A DNA stretch of 64,000 bases from Aliterella atlantica CENA595. GTDB taxonomy: Bacteria; Cyanobacteriota; Cyanobacteriia; Cyanobacteriales; Chroococcidiopsidaceae. Positions 18,433 through 26,596 of this stretch are shown here, one piece after another; position 1 is the first letter of the stretch, and each line of letters opens with the position of its first letter. The DNA is taken from positions 62,001 through 126,000 of the forward strand of contig NZ_JYON01000009.1 in NCBI RefSeq assembly GCF_000952155.1, in the 5' to 3' direction. The position numbers and the translations under genes were made by a program. The notes beneath the pieces were generated by a model. It had not been told where the DNA came from. It worked only from the letters and a program-made list of their open reading frames with translations, and searched no databases.

Positions 18433-20836
18433 GACAGCTATTAGATTGCATCCAAGGAATAGAGGGCGTAACGTTAGATGCAGAAGCAGTAAGCATTACC
18501 TCACCCTCAGAGCCTATTACCCATCCTTGAGCTTCTACAAGTGGTGTTGATTCTAGTGGTTTTTGATTAGTAGGTGCAACTACCTGTGCTTGAGTTGTTT
18601 CAGTTTGAATTGGTTTGCCCAAATCTACCAAAGCAACATCACCTCTAAAAGCTTCTTTAGGAGTAGGCGGCAATCCGCCGCGCCCAGTGACTACAAATTC
18701 GCTACCTCTTCTTGCTATACTACCTGCCCCTGACGAACAGCCTTGAGCAATTAATCCAGAGATATTTACTGGTTCTGCTGGTAAAGTTAGCAATGCATTT
18801 TCAGGGTTGTTTTCTAGCCTATCTATTTCTACTACACCATCTATACCCTGCTCGGAAGCGGCATCAATTAGGCTATCAGGGGAAATAAATATACCTTGAG
18901 TTGTGATAGTAATTTTTCCTCCTCTACCCCTTTCAGCAGTTGTTTTGATATTGCTATTTTCTAAGGCAGTTAATAAATTAGTAGAGATAGTAATATCACC
19001 TCCATTTCCCTCACCCTGAGCGCTGGTAGATATTTCACTTCCACGCCTTAGTGTTAGTGAGTTTAAACGCTGTAAAGATATATTCCCACCACCTGTGACT
19101 GATGGACTTGTAGCTGTAAGTTTTCCCTCATTATCCAAACTAACAGTACGAGCAACTATCTCCAAGTTTCCTGCATTTCCAATATTTGTACTGCTGACGC
19201 TAACTTCAGCACCATCTTGAACGAGCAATTGATCGGTAGTTATTGTTAAATTTCCCGCAGGTTTTGGACTATTACTACTCGCTCGCAAACTACTACCTCT
19301 GCCACTTACTTCTACAGAATTTACAGCATTAATATCCAAGGTTCCTGCCTGACCTGTACTATTATCAGTAGCCTCCACTGATACAGTTCCCCCATTTTGG
19401 ATTGTCAAGCGCCCTGTATCAATTTTTATGATGCCGCCGTTTCCTGTTGCAAGTTCCCTGGTTCCAGCCAACAATCCAGTGAGGGGTTGTTCGGCTTGCC
19501 CGCTAATTTCTACAAGTTGATTGGCATTTACAATTACACTTCCACCATCACCCGCACTGAAAGTAGAACTTGCTATTTGTCCTCCATCGCTAATAATTAA
19601 CTTACCTGTTGTTACTTTCACTTCTCCTGCATTACCCTCACCCAATGCTTGAGTAGCTATTTGAGTTAATAACCCGCCACCTCTTAATTCAACTGATTCA
19701 GGGGCATTTATAGTTACGTTTCCACCTCGTCCTGCACTGAAGCTAGATGCATCAATAAAAGCACCATTGCTAATAAGTAAACGCTGTGTTTCAAGTTTGA
19801 TATCACCAGAACTTCCTGTTAATTCTGGGCTGTTCAAGTTAGCATTACTAAACAATTGACTGCTCTTGCTCACCTCCAAAAACTCAGAAGCCTGTATATC
19901 AATAATTCCACGCTGTGCTGTTCCCAGGCTCAAGCTTGAGACTATTGAAGTATCTGTAATGGTAATGTTTTTACCCCGAAAGTAAATTTGCCCAAAAGTT
20001 TTGTTAGTATCTGTATCTGTAGTAACAATCGAAGGTAGAAAATAACTTTCCGTAGGAGCTTTAGACAAAAGAATATCTCGAAACTCCTGTACATTTTCAT
20101 ATCCTAAACGCCAGCCTATACTAGCATCTCCAACTGGAGTTAGACTTATGAAACTATTATCATCAACACTTCCTAGCTCAATCCTTCCACCTGGTGCATA
20201 CATTGCTCCATTCTCCAGAGTTATATCACCTCCTACCAAAGCTAAAGTCCGGTTAGGTTTCACTTGGAGACCAAAACCATTGCCTCCTACTTGAGCTTGG
20301 TTAACAATGGGTTTTACATTCGCTCCAAATTGCAAACCCGTAGGGGTATTGATGTTTAATAATGGCTGACTTTGAGTTTCATTAGCACTAAATGAGGGAC
20401 CCTCTGCAAACTTGATACTATTTGCTGTAGTTGCTAGAAACGATCCTTGTATATTTAATTGAGCATTAGGACCAAAAACAATACCGTTGGGATTGAGTAG
20501 GAAGAAGTTTGCATTACCTTGTGCTTGAATTGAACCTTGAATATTAGATATAGAGCCACCTGTTACTCGGTTAATTATGTTGTTAATACCCTGTAGGTTA
20601 TCAAAGCTAGCCGACCCGCCTGTAGGTACAGAAAACTCTTTAAAGCTATGAAAAAGATTATTTCCAACTTTGCTGCCACCAGTAATTGTAAAATTACTGT
20701 TGTCTAATGTATTAACTTTTGTAGATAAGCTTGTATCGCTGCGAACTTGCGAGTAAATTGGCTGCGATATAATTGCATTACAGATAGAAACAGTAGTAAT
20801 GAAACAGAATTGATAGAGGTACTTATTGGCTGACAT
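18425..20836 (-). CDS. TpsA two-partner-secretion exoprotein (filamentous haemagglutinin-like)
   Basis: An exported beta-helix protein of 803 residues from the ATG at 20836, which has AGGA six bases upstream and starts a good signal peptide (MSANKYLYQFCFITTVSICN). A longer reading from 20917 would place 27 extra residues before it and is less likely. The TPS recognition domain follows (about 30-280; NNLFHSFKEFSVP, FFLLNPNGIVFGPNAQL with the NPNG motif). The middle is degenerate, about 20-residue beta-helix repeats of the GGxVxIxA type. The C-terminal region has a GCSSG segment, GRGGLPPTP and EAQGWVIGSEGEV, conserved in cyanobacterial TpsA proteins as I recall. Probably surface-bound or released; an adhesin or biofilm role is inference. 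Confidence 0.9.
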   Translation of the reverse strand: MSANKYLYQFCFITTVSICNAIISQPIYSQVRSDTSLSTKVNTLDNSNFTITGGSKVGNNLFHSFKEFSVPTGGSASFDNLQGINNIINRVTGGSISNIQGSIQAQGNANFFLLNPNGIVFGPNAQLNIQGSFLATTANSIKFAEGPSFSANETQSQPLLNINTPTGLQFGANVKPIVNQAQVGGNGFGLQVKPNRTLALVGGDITLENGAMYAPGGRIELGSVDDNSFISLTPVGDASIGWRLGYENVQEFRDILLSKAPTESYFLPSIVTTDTDTNKTFGQIYFRGKNITITDTSIVSSLSLGTAQRGIIDIQASEFLEVSKSSQLFSNANLNSPELTGSSGDIKLETQRLLISNGAFIDASSFSAGRGGNVTINAPESVELRGGGLLTQIATQALGEGNAGEVKVTTGKLIISDGGQIASSTFSAGDGGSVIVNANQLVEISGQAEQPLTGLLAGTRELATGNGGIIKIDTGRLTIQNGGTVSVEATDNSTGQAGTLDINAVNSVEVSGRGSSLRASSNSPKPAGNLTITTDQLLVQDGAEVSVSSTNIGNAGNLEIVARTVSLDNEGKLTATSPSVTGGGNISLQRLNSLTLRRGSEISTSAQGEGNGGDITISTNLLTALENSNIKTTAERGRGGKITITTQGIFISPDSLIDAASEQGIDGVVEIDRLENNPENALLTLPAEPVNISGLIAQGCSSGAGSIARRGSEFVVTGRGGLPPTPKEAFRGDVALVDLGKPIQTETTQAQVVAPTNQKPLESTPLVEAQGWVIGSEGEVMLTASASNVTPSIPWMQSNSCHG

Positions 20837-20931
20837 AGAATTCCTGAAGCATCTACATACACAAATGAGCGTTGCTTTTCTATTCAATTTATTTTTGTCT
20901 TTATAGAAAAGCAACAATTATAGTCAACCTA

Positions 20932-21762
20932 TTAACCTTGTATGTGACAGTAGCAGCCAAGAATTGGTGATAAAGACCATACTCCTTGTTTTCCTCCAGA
21001 TGAGCAACGTTGTCCTACGGCACAGAATAAAAATTCCCGACTTTCTACTAAAACTTCTTTATTGATGCCTTGTTGCTCTGAAATATTAGCCTCTTGTTCT
21101 GTAATAATATTACTATCAAATTGCTGTTCTAACACTTTTGTTACCTCTTGTTCTAAGATTTTGAGTTCCGTAGCATCGATAGCAGGTTCAAGTTCAAGTG
21201 CTGTTTTAGAGCGCTCTTCACTAAGCAAGTTCAAACCTATGTGTCGATAAAGTTTGCTTAAGGTGCGATAAACTGCGAAGCTTTGAGTACCAGCAGATAT
21301 TAATTTTTCTAAAGTCTCAATTGCCTCAGCATTTAAGCCATATTCTAAGTACAAATTAGTCAAAACAAATGCTTCTACTTCTGGCGCTAATTTTAGTTCT
21401 TTAGTTTGCTTAGTTCTAGTTTCTACTTTCTGCACAGATGTTGAGTCTAAAAGCTTAAATTTCAATTCTGTATCTAGAACACTTGCTGACTCAAAATTAT
21501 TATCAGATTCAATAGCTAGTGAATAAATGACTCCTGGTTCTAAAGGTGGATTGCTAGGATAAACTATTTCTGTTTCGCTTACTTGTTGTTGCCAGTAAAT
21601 TTCTGAACCCTTGAGTAACCTTACTATATAGTAATTTGCCTCCGGCACTTCATTCCAACGTATTGTTGGTTCGCTTAACAGCAAAGTTCTGCGCGGACAA
21701 AGCGCCTCTATATTCTTTGAGCTACTCCCCTCGACTGTATTAGACTCAATTTGATTGGGCAT
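20932..21762 (-). CDS. Fn3-like plus TPR protein of the TPS/CHAT cassette, unknown function
   Basis: A 276-residue protein I cannot assign to a named family. Residues about 22-105 look like an Ig/fibronectin-III-type strand pattern (TIRWNEVPEANYYIVRLL, then PSNPPLEPGVIYSLAIE). About 125-215 is helical with TPR-like spacing (NLYLEYGLNAEAIETLEKLI, LYRHIGLNLLSEE). A Glu/Gln-rich linker leads to a tail of about 30 residues with four cysteines (Cys247, Cys253, Cys270, Cys272). There is no signal peptide, although related proteins are, as I recall, often exported. It starts with a good Shine-Dalgarno sequence (GAGGGGA) and ends 95 bp before tpsA on the same strand, so it is the probable first gene of the operon. 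Confidence 0.7.
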   Translation of the reverse strand: MPNQIESNTVEGSSSKNIEALCPRRTLLLSEPTIRWNEVPEANYYIVRLLKGSEIYWQQQVSETEIVYPSNPPLEPGVIYSLAIESDNNFESASVLDTELKFKLLDSTSVQKVETRTKQTKELKLAPEVEAFVLTNLYLEYGLNAEAIETLEKLISAGTQSFAVYRTLSKLYRHIGLNLLSEERSKTALELEPAIDATELKILEQEVTKVLEQQFDSNIITEQEANISEQQGINKEVLVESREFLFCAVGQRCSSGGKQGVWSLSPILGCYCHIQG

Positions 21763-22104
21763 GACAATATTCCCCTCAATTTGGAATTTGTATTAGTGAA
21801 TAACCGTTTTGCGCTCACATCATTTTCCTTGCAAACTCATGTTTAGATTGCTAGTAAATGAAGAATCCACCTATTACACACTAATGAATTAGATAATTTC
21901 GGAAAATTTTGCCGTAATTTTTTATAGAATTAAGTTTGGTAGCGATCGCGCCAATTAGCCATAGAACGCTTGACATTTGATAATTACTTTAACTTAGACT
22001 GCTTGTACAGCTTCAATGGCAGTTAACTGAGCGATCGCTCAATTCACTACCTGCCGTAAGCCACAATAAAAGATAATACTCTTGCTATCTAGGAAGCGAT
22101 CGCG
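21763..22104. other. Intergenic region, divergent promoters of the TPS operon and a Uma2 gene
   Basis: 342 bp without a credible gene between two divergent starts. On the plus strand GATAATACT at about 22072-22080 could be a -10 region for the Uma2 gene, and TTGACA at about 21972-21977 could be a -35 element, but the two are too far apart to belong together. A 14-bp palindrome with the HIP1 octamer at its centre lies at 22028-22041. An AT-rich near-palindrome (CGGAAAATTTTGCCG) is at about 21899-21913. No tRNA or small ORF is supported. Confidence 0.5.
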
Positions 22105-22698
22105 ATGATTCAAGCACCAACAGGACGCTTAACGTTTGAGGAATACTGTAACTTAGATAACGGCGATCGCTATGAGTTGGTCAATGGGGAGTTAGTAGAG
22201 ATGCCGCTAGCTAGAGGCAAACACGCTTTAATCGTTGATGCTCTCAATGATATTTTCAAAGCTCAAATCAAGCAAATGGGTAAAGACTGGATATCTTTAC
22301 ATAGCTCGATTGGCGTGCGGATTCCTCAAGTAGGCAGAAGAGATACATCAAGAATTCCCGATATTTGCGTAGTGACGAACGCTCAATGGCACGGATTGCT
22401 AGATAAGTCAGCGGTTTTAGAAGATTCACCTCCACTTCTGGTTGTAGAGGTAGTTAGTGAGGGAACTCAAATTATTGACCATCGCCGCAAACGGGCTGAG
22501 TATAATATTGTCGAAATTCCTGAATACTGGGTTATAGACTTTATTGCCAACAGTTCCACGTATCCACCTGGTGTAAAGGTACTTACCTTGATAGAAGGCT
22601 TTTATGAGGAAGCTGTATTTAGAGGTGACGAGCAGATTGTGTCTCCAACCTTTCCAGAACTCGCTTTAACGGCTAAACAAATTTTATTAGAAGTTTAG
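22105..22698 (+). CDS. Uma2-family (DUF820) protein
   Basis: A 197-residue intact Uma2-family protein. It begins MIQAPTGRLTFEEYCNLDNG, followed by RYELVNGELVEMP, the strand with RIPDICVVTNAQW (fold-core Asp), PPLLVVEVVSEGTQIIDHRRK and EIPEYWVIDFIAN. This is the cyanobacterial subgroup with a long loop before the conserved VVEVVS strand. Function unknown; the fold is PD-(D/E)XK-like and a DNA-related role has been suggested for the family without firm evidence. Its stop codon overlaps by 4 bp the stop of the convergent PLP-enzyme gene. There is a HIP1 octamer directly before the start codon, so the ribosome-binding site may be weak. Confidence 0.87.
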   Translation: MIQAPTGRLTFEEYCNLDNGDRYELVNGELVEMPLARGKHALIVDALNDIFKAQIKQMGKDWISLHSSIGVRIPQVGRRDTSRIPDICVVTNAQWHGLLDKSAVLEDSPPLLVVEVVSEGTQIIDHRRKRAEYNIVEIPEYWVIDFIANSSTYPPGVKVLTLIEGFYEEAVFRGDEQIVSPTFPELALTAKQILLEV

Positions 22699-23942
22699 GC
22701 TGCTTCTACAGCCTCAATCGCAGCTTCTAAAGCGATCGCTACATGAGTCCAATGCGTTCCTCCTTGGCAAAATACAACATAAGGTTCGCGCAAAGGACCA
22801 TCAGCAGAAAACTCTGAGGTGCTGCCATCGATAAATGTGCCGCCAGCCATGACTAACAAGCTCTCGTACCCTGGCATTTCCCCAGGAACGGGGTCTAGGT
22901 AAGAACCAATCGGGGAATGCTGTTGAATCGCCTTGCAGAAGGCAATTAATTTCTGCATTGAACCTAGTTTAATTGCTTGAATTACATCACGTCTAGGAGC
23001 CATTGGCAGCGGATTAACTGGATAACCAAGCTTGTCAAATACGTAAGCTGTGAGGTGATTGCCTTTGGTTGCTTCGCCAACCATTTGCGGAGCGAGGAAT
23101 AAGCCTTGATATAGCAAGCGATTTTGGTCAAAGGTCGCACCACCAGAACTACCGATCCCTGGTGCTGTCAGACGGCAAGCAGCAGCTTCTACTAAGTCAG
23201 CACGTCCAGCGACATAGCCGCCTGCTGTGACAATTGTGCCACCAGGATTTTTAATTAGCGATCCTGCCATCAAATCCGCGCCTACAGCCGTTGGTTCTCG
23301 ATCTTCAATAAATTCTCCATAGCAGTTATCGACAAAGCAAATAGTGTTAGGGTTTTGCTGCTTGACGATCGCGATAATTTTTTCAATATCAGCAATAGAT
23401 AAGCTAGAGCGCCAAGAGTAACCGCAGGAGCGTTGAATTAATACTAAAGACGTGCGATCGCTTACAGATTGGCTCAAACCCTGCCAATCAATCGTTCCTT
23501 CCTTGGTTAGATTCAACTGGCGGTAATCAATGCCAAACTCTAGTAGTGAACCTTGAGCGTTACCCCTAATGCCAATTACTTCTTCTAATGTGTCATAAGG
23601 AGGACCTGCAACTGACAACATTTCATCTCCAGGGCGGAGAACCCCAAATAAAGCACAAGCGATCGCGTGAGTGCCAGATACAAACTGCACTCTGACTATC
23701 GCTGCCTCAGCTTGCATTACCTGAGCAAATACTAAATCTAAAGTCTGTCTGCCTAAATCATCGTGACCGTAACCGCTAACTCCAGCAAAATGATGCCCTC
23801 CTACGCGGTGGTGACGAAAAGCCGTTAAGACTTTTTTCAGGTTATGCTTGACCTGGGAGTCAATTCCAGAAAAAATTGGAAATAGTGCTTGTTCTGCTGC
23901 GTGCAGGATATTAAAGCTGTTACTCATTTCTATTTTCGCCAT
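22695..23942 (-). CDS. PLP-dependent methionine gamma-lyase-like / aluminium-resistance family protein
   Basis: A 415-residue fold-type I PLP enzyme of the family annotated as aluminium resistance protein or methionine gamma-lyase-like (YnbB group), full length. Visible: the N-terminal HHRVGGHHFAGVSGYGHDD, the cofactor-binding FVSGTHAIA, ICFVDNCYGEF with the pyridine-nitrogen Asp, and the probable Schiff-base Lys231 in GSLIKNPGG. C-terminal family motifs (CQGGTHWTHV) are present. The reaction is not established; carbon-sulfur lyase activity is an inference from relatives. Cytoplasmic. The start could also be Met6, but the annotated one is kept since both lie in a non-conserved leader. It is divergent from desC (64 bp between starts). 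Confidence 0.85.
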   Translation of the reverse strand: MAKIEMSNSFNILHAAEQALFPIFSGIDSQVKHNLKKVLTAFRHHRVGGHHFAGVSGYGHDDLGRQTLDLVFAQVMQAEAAIVRVQFVSGTHAIACALFGVLRPGDEMLSVAGPPYDTLEEVIGIRGNAQGSLLEFGIDYRQLNLTKEGTIDWQGLSQSVSDRTSLVLIQRSCGYSWRSSLSIADIEKIIAIVKQQNPNTICFVDNCYGEFIEDREPTAVGADLMAGSLIKNPGGTIVTAGGYVAGRADLVEAAACRLTAPGIGSSGGATFDQNRLLYQGLFLAPQMVGEATKGNHLTAYVFDKLGYPVNPLPMAPRRDVIQAIKLGSMQKLIAFCKAIQQHSPIGSYLDPVPGEMPGYESLLVMAGGTFIDGSTSEFSADGPLREPYVVFCQGGTHWTHVAIALEAAIEAVEAA

Positions 23943-24006
23943 CGAGATGCGTGAATCTTAAGGCTTCGCGTAGATCGGACTAGACCATTCGTACTAAGGT
24001 TACTGC

Positions 24007-24825
24007 ATGACGATTGCCACCTCAACCAAAACCCCTATTAATTGGGTTAACATCGCTTTTTTTGCTGCTTTGCATATTGGCGCTTTGTTTGCGCTTCTAC
24101 CTAGCAACTTTAGCTGGGCAGCAGTAGGTGTTGGTCTGTTTCTCTACTGGGTGACTGGAGGCTTGGGTATTACTCTGGGATTCCATCGCCTTGTTACCCA
24201 TCGTAGCTTCCAAACTCCCAAGTGGCTAGAGTATTTTCTAGTATTTTGCGGAACGCTTGCTTGCCAAGGAGGTCCCTTTGAGTGGATTGGGATGCACCGC
24301 ATTCACCATTTGTACTCAGATCAAGATTTAGATCCCCATGATTCTAAAAAAGGTTTTTGGTGGAGTCACTTAGGTTGGATGCTACACGAAGCACCTGCTC
24401 AAGAGATGGTTCCCCGCTTTATTAAAGATATTGCTGATGACCCCGTTTATCAGTTTTTTCAAAACAACATGATTTGGATTCAAGTTGCTTTGGGAGTTGT
24501 GCTGTTGTTGCTTGGCGGCTGGCCCTTTGTAATTTGGGGAATTTTTGTGCGTGTAGTAGCAGTTTATCACTGCACTTGGCTAGTAAATAGTGCTACACAT
24601 AAGTTTGGCTATCGCAGCCACGAATCAGGTGATGATTCTACTAATTGCTGGTGGGTAGCTTTACTCGTTTTTGGTGAAGGCTGGCACAACAACCACCACG
24701 CTTATCAATACTCGGCTCGTCATGGCTTGCAGTGGTGGGAATTTGACCTAACTTGGCTAACTATTCGCTTCTTGCAAATGCTAGGCTTGGCAACGAACGT
24801 AAAGTTAGCCACAAAAGAGCAATAA
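24007..24825 (+). CDS. desC: Delta-9 acyl-lipid fatty acid desaturase
   Basis: A 272-residue membrane di-iron desaturase that puts the first double bond into stearoyl or palmitoyl chains of membrane lipids, using ferredoxin in cyanobacteria. The three histidine boxes are visible: HRLVTH (residues 60-65), HRIHH (97-101) and HNNHH near residue 230. Four hydrophobic helices flank them (about 15-55, 75-90, 155-175 and 175-195). Length matches DesC. A clear rho-independent terminator follows 26 bp after the stop. Cyanobacterial desaturase genes are often cold-induced, but I see no recognisable element in the 64-bp upstream gap that would show it. Confidence 0.92.
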   Translation: MTIATSTKTPINWVNIAFFAALHIGALFALLPSNFSWAAVGVGLFLYWVTGGLGITLGFHRLVTHRSFQTPKWLEYFLVFCGTLACQGGPFEWIGMHRIHHLYSDQDLDPHDSKKGFWWSHLGWMLHEAPAQEMVPRFIKDIADDPVYQFFQNNMIWIQVALGVVLLLLGGWPFVIWGIFVRVVAVYHCTWLVNSATHKFGYRSHESGDDSTNCWWVALLVFGEGWHNNHHAYQYSARHGLQWWEFDLTWLTIRFLQMLGLATNVKLATKEQ

Positions 24826-24851
24826 TTTATTAAAATTGCTTAAATAATAAG

Positions 24852-24884
24852 AAATCGCGTCAGTCTTGTGATGCGATTTTTTTT
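24852..24884 (+). terminator. Rho-independent terminator of desC
   Basis: An 11-bp stem (AAATCGCGTCA with TGATGCGATTT, one G-T wobble), a 6-nt loop (GTCTTG) and a run of eight T. It starts 26 bp after the desC stop. Read on the minus strand the A-run precedes the stem, so it could also help stop transcription arriving from the cpc operon. Confidence 0.9.
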
Positions 24885-24895
24885 GTAAAAAATTA

Positions 24896-24978
24896 CTGGG
24901 CTTAGTTGCCCTTTAAAATTGACAAAATCTAACTTGTATGCTAGGTAATTGCCATATTTAAATAGAAACTAAGCCCAG
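24896..24978 (-). terminator. Long-loop inverted repeat after the cpc operon
   Basis: Two perfect 12-bp arms, CTGGGCTTAGTT at 24896-24907 and AACTAAGCCCAG at 24967-24978, separated by 59 nt. They lie 30-113 bp beyond the last cpcG stop. On the minus strand the second arm is followed by TAATTTTTT, which is compatible with transcription termination, but the loop is unusually long. It may instead stabilise the 3' end of the cpc mRNA. Confidence 0.55.
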
Positions 24979-25008
24979 AAAGTGCGATCGAGCAATTCTA
25001 AAATGAAT

Positions 25009-25773
25009 TTAGCGTTTGACTGTGCGAGTAGGTACTAAGCTCAAGTAGTCGAGGTCAAAAGCAGAGACTCTTTGCGCGTAGTTGTTTTGCTTGTTAATTG
25101 ATGCTGCCATTTCGCGGTACTTGCCAGGATCTCCTTCTGGCAGGCGGCGATTTTTGCTCTTGCTGCTATAGTATTGCTCCAAAGTAAAGCGCCAGTCATT
25201 TTTCACTGTACCAGCAGTTTCGCGGAAGTCTTCGCCGTAACGAGGAGTAACTAAGTTAAAAGGACGACCTTCCATCCGCTTGCGCTGGTATGGTACGGTA
25301 TTGTCGCCAAAAGCTTCTGTGTACTCTTCGCTATCCATCAAAGCATCTACAAAGCCGTAGAAGCCTAGAGTAGCAATTTTAATTGACCAAGCGATTTCTT
25401 CTTGCTGATTGTAAGCTGCACGACCGAGCAAACGCTTGAGGCAAATATCTACGAGGCGATAGTTATTGTTAACCGAAACAACTACATCATAGAACCGCGC
25501 TGACTTAGCAAGTCCTCGGATAAAGTCGCGGACTGTAATGCTGCGATTTTTGACTTGAGACTCTAGTTGCAACTGACGGTTTGCTCTTAAAATCTCGTGT
25601 TCGCTGAATACTTGGCGGTAGGCTGCCCAAATAATGTCTTGAATTGCAGTTACAGAATCCGCATCTTCAATGCGATAGATGTATGGAGTTTCTTCGTTTA
25701 AATCTGCCTTGCCAAAGCTGCGGACGCGATGATTTTGGGTTGTGGGTTTGTATTCAAGCAACGGCAGTGCCAT
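25009..25773 (-). CDS. cpcG: Phycobilisome rod-core linker CpcG (third copy, CpcG4-like)
   Basis: A 254-residue rod-core linker that attaches phycocyanin rods to the allophycocyanin core. The N-terminus [20 protein letters not shown] and the Pfam00427 linker domain (about residues 30-160; [39 protein letters not shown]) are typical. The C-terminal core-attachment part ends [15 protein letters not shown], without the hydrophobic tail of the membrane-type CpcL. Length and position at the operon end fit CpcG4 of Nostoc-type operons, but the number is assigned only by resemblance. The gap of 62 bp to the previous cpcG is the longest between the three copies. Confidence 0.9.
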   Translation of the reverse strand: MALPLLEYKPTTQNHRVRSFGKADLNEETPYIYRIEDADSVTAIQDIIWAAYRQVFSEHEILRANRQLQLESQVKNRSITVRDFIRGLAKSARFYDVVVSVNNNYRLVDICLKRLLGRAAYNQQEEIAWSIKIATLGFYGFVDALMDSEEYTEAFGDNTVPYQRKRMEGRPFNLVTPRYGEDFRETAGTVKNDWRFTLEQYYSSKSKNRRLPEGDPGKYREMAASINKQNNYAQRVSAFDLDYLSLVPTRTVKR

Positions 25774-25835
25774 GCTGCTTATCTCCGTTTAGTAAGGTTA
25801 ATAAATTAAATGGTTAAAAGTCAAAAATTTGACTG

Positions 25836-26576
25836 TTATAACCGTACTGGAAAACTAGCCGAAGGATTGACTGAAACGGCTGCTTCCTTATTATCCCGCG
25901 TCATGTCAGGAATTTGAATGTTAGCTGTTTGAACTGGTTGGGGTGTAACTACTCTGATATTTAGGCTGCGTGCCATATCCATATAGTTATTGATATCGCC
26001 CCACTTGTAGCGCTCAGTTTCGAGTTTGTCGCGCCAGTAGTTGCCATAACGCGGTGTAACTAAGTTGATCGGGCGATCTTTATAGCGACGGCGCTGATAT
26101 GGTACGGTATTATCGCCAAAACTGCTGCGGTACTCTTCGCTATCGATTAAAGCATCAACAAAGCTGCCCCATCCTAGGGTAGCAATTTTGATCGACCAAG
26201 CAATTTCTTCGTCTTTGCTATATGGGGATCTGCCTAGCAATCTTTTGAGGCAAAGTTCCACTACGCGGTAGTTAGAGTTAGTTTCTACAACTAAATTACG
26301 GAAAGCGTCGGATTTAGCTAATCCTCGAATAAAGTCGCGCACGGTAATCGAGCGGTTTTTGAGTTGCGATTCAAGTTGAACTTGACGGTTGAACTGCAAA
26401 ATTTGGTGTTCGCTCAACACCTGGCGATAAGCTGCGTTAATTAACTCCAGCACATCGTTAGGATTGCTACAGTCTTCAATGCGATAAATCCAAGGAGTAT
26501 CTTCGCCTGGGACTTCATAGCCTTCTACTCGCTGGTTTTGCGAGGAGGGTTTGTAGTCAAGTAAGGGAATAGACAT
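25836..26576 (-). CDS. cpcG: Phycobilisome rod-core linker CpcG (second copy, CpcG2-like)
   Basis: A 246-residue rod-core linker. It begins MSIPLLDYKPSSQNQRVEGY and has the Pfam00427 domain at about residues 28-160 ([53 protein letters not shown]). The C-terminal portion carries IQIPDMTRD, a motif shared with the first copy and seen in cyanobacterial CpcG proteins that dock on the core. There is no C-terminal membrane helix. It follows the first cpcG after a 20-bp gap. The copies differ enough to be old paralogues and not a recent duplication, so they probably occupy different rod positions. Confidence 0.92.
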   Translation of the reverse strand: MSIPLLDYKPSSQNQRVEGYEVPGEDTPWIYRIEDCSNPNDVLELINAAYRQVLSEHQILQFNRQVQLESQLKNRSITVRDFIRGLAKSDAFRNLVVETNSNYRVVELCLKRLLGRSPYSKDEEIAWSIKIATLGWGSFVDALIDSEEYRSSFGDNTVPYQRRRYKDRPINLVTPRYGNYWRDKLETERYKWGDINNYMDMARSLNIRVVTPQPVQTANIQIPDMTRDNKEAAVSVNPSASFPVRL

Positions 26577-26596
26577 AGTTTTAGCTAGGTGTTGGT

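Noticed and set aside
22028-22041. Palindrome TGAGCGATCGCTCA as an operator
   Set aside because: Its centre is the HIP1 octamer GCGATCGC, found all over this window; HIP1 palindromes are not evidence of a regulatory site by themselves.
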